This document shows, piece by piece, positions 58,251 to 64,000 of a stretch of DNA of 64,000 bases. Position 1 is the first letter of the stretch. Every line of letters starts with the position of its first letter. Source of the DNA: Ophioderma brevispina. Lineage: Eukaryota > Echinodermata > Ophiuroidea > Amphilepidida > Ophiodermatidae. Position numbers and translations under genes: made by a program. The notes below the pieces were generated by a model. That model worked only from the letters and a program-made list of their open reading frames with translations. It had not been told where the DNA came from and did no database searches. The stretch covers positions 54,955-118,954 of the forward strand of contig JAMKCH010051436.1 in the NCBI GenBank assembly GCA_023653785.1, in the 5' to 3' direction.

Positions 58251-59250
58251 TGACGTCATTAATTTGCTGTTTTCTGATGGTCAATTGAAAAATTAATTGT
58301 ACTGTAATTGAATGGCCCCTAACACAATATACAATTTTGACATCTATGGGTGTTCTGGGACATGAAAATTTAAGGTAATGCTTCTAAATATAATATGACG
58401 TCATCAAAATACTGTTTTCTGATTGGTCATTTCTAACTTCCATTGTAATCCAAAAAAAAAAAAGAAAAATACCCCATAAAACAATTACTATTTACGCATA
58501 AAGGGGGGTTTCTTGGACATGGTGGAAAATTTTGATGGTAATATTTAGAAATATATAGACGTCATCAAAACTGTTTTCTGATTGTCATTTTCATATGCAT
58601 TGTAATCCATAAAAAGGCCAATACAAAATGACAACTTTTGCATTTCGGGATTCTTGACATGAGTAAATTGGATGGTAATATTTAGAAATATATAGTCGTC
58701 ATCAAATACTTTTTTCTGATGTTTATTGATAATTTTGCATTGTAATTCATAAAATAACCCCTAAAACAAGACTATTTAAGCTAGGTGGGTTCTGGACATT
58801 ATTTTGATGGTAATATTTAGTAAATATACATGACCGTCATCACAATACTGTTTTCTGCTTGGTCATTGATCACATTACATTAATCCAGCAAATAGCCCAT
58901 AAAACAATGACATTTTTAGCATTTAGGGGTTCTTGGACATGCGAAATTTGATGGTAATATCTAGAAATATGTATGATGTCATCAACATACTGTTTTCTGA
59001 TTGGGGTTTTCCCATTGATAATGCTGCCTTGTAATCCATAAAAGGGCCCATAAAACAATTACTATTTTAGCATATAGGGTTCTTGGCATGAAAAACTTTG
59101 ATGGACTATTTATTAAATATATATGACGTCTTCAAAATACTGTCTTCCTGATTGGTCACATTACCTTGTAAGCCCTAAAAGGCCCATAAAATGACAATTT
59201 CAGCATATACGGGGTTCTTGTACATGAAAATTTGAAGTATGTGACATCAT
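58251..59250 (+). repeat. Satellite array, ~145-bp unit, about seven copies, with CRE-like sites
   Basis: Each unit carries (T)GACGTCATCAAAATACTG, then TTTTCTGATTGGTCA, a TTGTAATCCATAAAA-type block, CCCATAAAACAA, a TTTTAGCAT-like block, GGGGTTCTTGGACATG and TTTGATGGTAATATTTAGAA. CRE-type positions are near 58251, 58396, 58557, 58694, 58832, 58974, 59124 and 59242, so spacing is about 118-161 bp with a middle value near 143. TGACGTCA is exact in the first two and mutated in the rest. GATTGG (inverted CCAAT) follows 15-20 bases later in several units. Confidence 0.85.
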
Positions 59251-59404
59251 TTATAAGTTTAAATACAAATAACAATCACAATTGTATTGTAACCTTGAAA
59301 ATAAATATGACATTATCAAATCCCTGTAACCTACTTAAAAAGTCCATAAACATTACTATCGAACACATATATAGTCTAATGACATAAAACTGTAAGTATT
59401 TTGA

Positions 59405-59575
59405 AATTACCCTAACGTCCCTAAATGCCATTTTTTGCCACTTTTCAAAAGCAACGGAGGCGGACCCCCTGCATTGTTTTTAGTAGTGGGAAATAGTTCT
59501 TAGATCTAACAAGATAAACAACGCTACCTCCTTTTTTGCGTGATGTCAGGTTGGTAGGTCATTTTCCTTTAGGGA
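59405..59575. repeat. Diverged copy of the CCCTAACGT mini-element
   Basis: Starts CCCTAACGTCCCTAAATGCC and shares TTAGATCTAACAAGA, AACGCTAC and GTCAGGTTGGTAG with 29145-29282. The right end is decayed (TTTAGGGATG). Confidence 0.5.
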
Positions 59576-60390
59576 TGTATGGAATATATGCCTCATCCAA
59601 AATAATGTTTTTCTCACTCTGAGCTTCATAAATTGTTGAAATCAGAGCATGTTTACTAAAACAACAACCACCGTGGCATGATCCCCAAAAGTGCTTTGAA
59701 AGCTTTAAATACCGTTTTGCTTAATGCTTCTTGATGAAAAAGTAAGACATAAAGCATAGCACTGATTATGTGAGACTTGGGGAACTTGTTTTCGCATCAC
59801 AAAGTTGATTCACCGTGATAGGGGCGTTTCGCTATTTTGTCATTTTTCTTACGTGCAAATTGTACGTACCTTTTGACCCCCCTCGAGTTAAAGAATTACG
59901 GCTTGTTGGATTTTCCCCCACTCTCACAAATGCGGGCCTTTTTCATACTTATACCTTGAGATAAGTTTTACCCCCCCTCACGTACGTTTAATACATTTAG
60001 CTCGTATTCAGATACCTTCAGATTGTTTTTCTTGCTGAGTATCTATTTTGTTTCATTCACATTTTAAAGAACTTTGAAAGGCAGAAAATGCTGCAAAACT
60101 TTCCGGTTTCACAATTTTTTTTTAATTTGGTCATTTGTTTTTAATCTCTAGAAACAAGCATTACAGAATTTGCCGTCAAGCCTCACATAACTTAGATGCC
60201 ATGATTCTTCTTAAGTCCTAAAGGTTATACGTGTTCCTCTTATATAAATGCTGGTCAATGGGAATATTGTTTTCCACAAATATGCTTCATATTATTGAAA
60301 CTGTATCCTCTTAATTGCTGGAATGTTCTTAACGAATATTGATTTTTTAGACGGACTATAGAATATTGGCATCCATCGCAGCGCGGTGCT

Positions 60391-60771
60391 TTAGCATAGT
60401 GTGGTGCCATTTAAAATACCTCCAATATGCAGTGTGGCAAATGTGGCAAAAAAATTGTATTTAAACTTAAAGCATATTCTTTGATTAATGTTGATATTAG
60501 AATCATAGCCAAGGAAATCATCGGGAATCCTACCTTTTACATCTTTTTTTTGTTCAAAAAAAAGTGAATTTTTACAGTGTTTTGCAAATAGGTGATTTTC
60601 CCCCTCATGTTCTACACTTTTGTTTTCAGTAGTATAATTTCTATCTGTGATAATCTGTGGTCCAGATGAGGCAATTACAACAATGGATCCTTTATTCTTC
60701 CTCTCCGTCACAAGGAAGTTTTCATATTGGGTGGTATTATCATTTTTAGAGCAACAGCCACGCGTTTTCAT
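60391..60771 (-). CDS. Hypothetical 126-residue frame
   Basis: ATG start at 60771 and a stop at 60391. Composition is balanced and polar, with a Cys-Cys near the start, a Lys/Arg/Glu-rich segment around residues 23-30, and no obvious low-complexity run, which is better than other frames in this window. No signal peptide, membrane segment or known domain was recognised. It lies inside the region bounded by inverted CAGTGGGCC ends, so it may be a remnant of a mobile-element gene. Splice sites were not identified and it could be chance. Confidence 0.22.
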   Translation of the reverse strand: MKTRGCCSKNDNTTQYENFLVTERKNKGSIVVIASSGPQIITDRNYTTENKSVEHEGENHLFAKHCKNSLFFEQKKDVKGRIPDDFLGYDSNININQRICFKFKYNFFATFATLHIGGILNGTTLC

Positions 60772-60929
60772 GTTAACGGACGATATGACCCCTTTTAAAT
60801 TCCTTAAAAAACTATTTTAACATAATCGTGTTCTTTGGGATGTTTTCTTTCCCTAACGACATAAAAAGCATAAAAAGTCACTTCGGCAATTTTGATTTTT
60901 GGTCAGCTTTGAGGCGATTCTGGCCCACT

Positions 60930-61940
60930 GGGCGCTTTTTGTAAACACGGAATCCCTAACGGCCTATTCGCTTAATTCTCCCTGCACTGGCAGCTAAAAT
61001 AGGACCTCCCACTGTAAGTAAAATAATTCTCCGATACGCAACCATCCTGGCGTAGTGTGGATATGAAACTCACAGATTTTCTCATGGCGTACCGTGTATT
61101 TTTTCTTATTGAATAGTAATTCTACTAAAATCAAAGATAAAAGATAGGCGGTATCTCAACTCAGAAAGACCGAGAATTTTAGTCTTAACTACTGTGAGTC
61201 TGATCACTCACTCAGTCTCACCAATTTCCACTCTGAATGGTAGTCTAAGAGTCTTGCAAATGTTGGCCACACCGTGGACGTCCTTTGACCCCCTAACTCA
61301 ATTTTTTTTCACACGGAAAAAGCCCGGTATAATGTACATGATGGTATGGTAAAATACGACGTCACTGTGGCGAAACAAGACATCATGCAGTTTAATAAGC
61401 CTATTTCTTGGTAATGCATGTGTAAATTTGCCTTGCCTTTTCACCCAACTCTTGACATCAGGCTGTATGCACACTTTGACGTGATGACAAGCTTTCTAAA
61501 CCCCCATCTTTCTTTCTCAAATTGAACCGCCATTTAACCCGTGGTTATTTAATAGGCTCACAACCGCCATTCAGACCCGCTATTCAATAAAACTTCTCTG
61601 TACTAGAGACTAAATCAAGCTAATGTATGTTGACCTTCCGTGCAGGCTGGGGACCGGAGCATAACGATTGAGATTTCGGACACTAAAGAACGTTCGGAGA
61701 ATTAATTGGTTGCTCAAATAGTCCACGACATTTTGCTCTGCATAAGTTCACACATGCCACACAATTTTTTTAGGACAAAAAACTAAAATTTTGGTATTGC
61801 AAGGACATTTATTTGTAGGTAATTGTTTGGTTTTTTAAAGCTTCAACTAATATTCTATGATAAATACATCAACAGAGGAAGAATTAAGCGAAGTAGGCGA
61901 TTTATGCGATTCCGTGTTTTTTACAAACGCGCTTAAACAC
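60930..61940. repeat. Inverted pair around a 0.9 kb spacer
   Basis: GGGCGCTTTTTGTAAACACGGAATC..ATTCGCTTAATTCT at 60930-60985 is repeated in inverted form at 61873-61940 (AGAATTAAGCGAAGTAGGCG..GATTCCGTG..TTTACAAACGCGC). Arms are ~60 bp. The left arm abuts the right end of the preceding element, which suggests nested or shared ends. Confidence 0.6.
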
Positions 61941-62008
61941 TAGCAAAATCTCTTATTTTCGACGAAGCGTTAACCAAGATTACAAATCTGTTAACCCCTC
62001 GTCTTACC

Positions 62009-62106
62009 GGGGGGGGGGGGGGGGGGTGGGGGGGGTGGGGGGGGTGGGGGGGGGGTATAAACTACTGTGAACTGTCGTCAAAACCGAAGGGTAAGGGGGG
62101 GGGGGG
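62009..62106 (+). repeat. G-rich tract, strong G-quadruplex potential
   Basis: G runs of about 18, 8, 8 and 10 separated by single T at 62009-62055, then G12 at 62095-62106. Exact lengths are probably unreliable. Confidence 0.9.
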
Positions 62107-62239
62107 TGCCAAGGATATTTGATGTCGATTTTTTGAATAGTTTTTGCACAGCATGGCTTAAAGCTCGATGGTTATGTAAACTTGTCGAATAGAGCTGAAA
62201 ACCGCATGCAAATATATTTCCTACTTTTTTGCCGCGCCA

Positions 62240-64000
62240 GAAATTGAATAAAGCATAAAGCAGTCCATTTGATTAATACATCTGCGAGTCTCCACAAATG
62301 GCAGCCAAATATACCTAATTCCCGTATTATGTATCTATATCAGTCAATATGATGTCCTAAAAGGTCTTTGATAATATTTTGTTGTAAAAGGTCAACTCGT
62401 CTAACACTAACTGATATCGGGTAGATCAAATCCGTAACTTAGTGATTGACGGAGTATTTACCTAATTAAGCCCATGCAGATACTTTCATAGTTATCCCGA
62501 AGTAGGTCATTATTACAGAGTCCCCACTCTGCCCGGAACAATTCTGCAATCTTTTACTACCCAGTAAGCAGTAACAAACACTTTTCTCAAATCGAAAAGC
62601 TCTCAATGTTGGCCATTTTACTACAAAATCCTGCGCTCCTCCGGCTATGATGAATTTTGGACAGATGGTTTACACTCAAGTGCCGTAAGGACCAAGCTGT
62701 TGAATATAATGGAGGAACTTTAAGATCCAGGTCTAGCTGCAAAAACTTTTGGTTGTTTGTGGTTTTATTCGCTATGTAGGCTGTATCATAATAGGAGGTT
62801 GCACCTAAACTATTCAGCATCTCCCTCCAATTGTGCCAATCTGATACTTAAAAAAAAATGATTATTCCAGGTCCGGGTTTTGTGACGTAACATGAAGATT
62901 ATTATCCATTAACGGTTCCATGGAACCATATAGTATTTCACGTTTACTGTAACGACAGCCGTTTTATCAGTCATTTTCTTTTCCTTCAGATTAATCAAAC
63001 ATACAACGACCTCAATGTTTGTAAAGTTAATGTGCTTGTTCCGATTTTTGTCTATCAGGTTTTCTATTACTTGATATAGAGCCCGACACCTGCACACCTG
63101 CCCATCATTACGTGGAAACAAAATTGCGGTTTGATGGCCTTAGAAAAAAACGCGATAATGAATAGTGCAACGCCCTATCACTACTCTGTGCTAATCTTGA
63201 TGTTTAACCATTAATACGGGGTAAGCTTTTTATCTATATCTTTGAGCTGAAATTTCATGACGACAATGAGAAAAATACGATCCGGCCTTTCTCGATATCA
63301 AATTGATACGACTACGGGTAAGTCGGGGGCGCCAAAGACGATCGGAACAAGCACCTTTAATGGTTTGCCATATTAGGATTTGTAGAAACGTACCTGTAAA
63401 TGGTAAACTGAAAACAATATCTTATATTTTGTACTACTAAACGAGGCTGCTTTACGGTAGTTCAGCTGCATGTTCAGATTATTGCAACAAACGTTTATTT
63501 AAAAGAAAGTACAGACACAGATTTTCGAAAAGGCAAGTTCATCAAAATCATTCATGAAATTAAAACCAAAATTACATATTTAATCACAAACATACATCAT
63601 ACATATTAAGTCGTTACATTATACAGTGTCAACCCTTGCCGTAAATAAATAAACAAAGAAAGCGTGATATTGTCATTGATCCTCACTATGAACTTCATAG
63701 TACAAGACAAGACATCGGGCCTTTTCAACATCGTGTTCTTGTTTCCTTTTGTAGGAGGTATTTCGAAATGCTCATTATAAATAATACACTTCATTTTCCA
63801 CTTTATAATCTAAACAGCGGGACGGAGTGACTGATATTCTGATATTTCTATATAATATAAAGGCTTTCTTTTTGTGTGCCCAGTAACCATGATAAAGTCA
63901 ATTTTTTAGAGTTAAAAAGCTGCAAGTTCTCAAGCACAAACCCTATTTTAAGCCCAGAAAATGTTTCCTTTTTTGATGTTATCTAAGTTAGGTTGCCATA
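62240..64000 (+). repeat. Segmental duplication block B, copy 3 (runs off the window)
   Basis: Collinear with 43015-44430 of B2 (AATAAAGCATAAAGCAG, TCTCCACAAATGGCAGCC, GACCAAGCTGTTGAATATAATGG, GTTTTGTGACGT, AAACAGCGGGACGGAGTGA, AAGTTCTCAAGCAC). It shares with B2 a stretch that B1 lacks. It contains many one-base differences in homopolymers. A B3-specific segment of about 300 bp lies near 62995-63370. The copy continues past the window end. Confidence 0.85.

Larger units (their letters stand above)
58119..60930. mobile_element. Region bounded by inverted CAGTGGGCCAGAAT ends
   Basis: CAGTGGGCCAGAATTG (58119) is matched in inverted form by GATTCTGGCCCACTG ending at 60930. The match continues imperfectly inward for about 40 bp (AAAGCTG-CCAAAA on both ends). 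A terminal CAG is usual for hAT elements, but no 8-bp duplication was seen. If real, the element is about 2.8 kb and contains the satellite array at 58251-59250 and the 126-residue frame at 60391-60771. Confidence 0.35.

Overview
This window looks like intergenic or intronic DNA from an animal genome, probably a non-vertebrate and plausibly a marine invertebrate; I cannot name the species. It is AT-rich and has no bacterial-style packed genes. It carries CT, GT, GAT and ATT microsatellites, long A and G runs, tRNA-derived pol III boxes, a LINE-type 3' tail ending in a short TTTGA-like repeat, and many terminal-inverted-repeat and foldback elements. I find no protein-coding gene I would defend. 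Every long open frame is short, lies in a repeat, is low in complexity, or is broken in its sister copy. The best coding traces are a reverse-transcriptase-like catalytic motif near 11.58 kb, a degenerate duplicated frame (27.2-27.8 kb minus, 36.75-37.35 kb plus) and a 126-residue ATG frame at 60.39-60.77 kb.

Layout. 0-13.7 kb: foldback repeats (1.19, 8.28, 10.44 kb), a long-arm repeat family called F1 here (1.82 and 8.54 kb), a LINE tail (5.2 kb), a TTAA-flanked MITE (6.04 kb) and the RT relic. 13.7-17.1 kb: a small hAT-like element, then a tandem pair of units E1 and E2, each ending in a tRNA-like A/B-box sequence; E2 carries a second copy of the MITE that E1 lacks. 17.9-21.4 kb: a 0.9 kb inverted-repeat element, a tandem duplication and an F1 pair. 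22-27 kb: mostly featureless.

27-45 kb is a mosaic of segmental duplications. Block A (27.2-29.1 kb, minus) pairs with A' (36.3-37.3 kb, plus). Block B is present three times in direct orientation (31.1-34.4, 40.9-44.4 and 62.2 kb to the window end). C (40.26-40.85 kb) pairs inverted with C' (48.9-49.5 kb). D (37.4-38.0 kb) pairs inverted with D' (44.5-45.0 kb). These pairs act as internal controls: at least five insertions can be read as a filled site against an empty paralogous site, some with candidate target-site duplications.

45-64 kb: a 196-bp tandem duplication (46.7 kb), a GAT array (48.4 kb), a 1.1 kb tandem duplication H (52.3-54.6 kb), a GC-rich TIR element with an internal ~124-bp tandem (56.2 kb), a tRNA-like sequence (57.5 kb), and a ~2.8 kb region bounded by a candidate inverted repeat (58.1-60.9 kb). 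That region holds a ~145-bp satellite whose units carry a CRE-like TGACGTCA and a nearby inverted CCAAT. Then come a G-rich tract (62.0 kb) and the third B copy.

The most interesting content is the set of mobile-element families resolved by empty sites, and the satellite with built-in transcription-factor-like motifs. Several second copies (15-16.4, 53.4-54.6, 58.3-59.3 and 62.2-64 kb) differ from their partners mainly by single-base indels, so local assembly error is possible and frame-based arguments there are weak.
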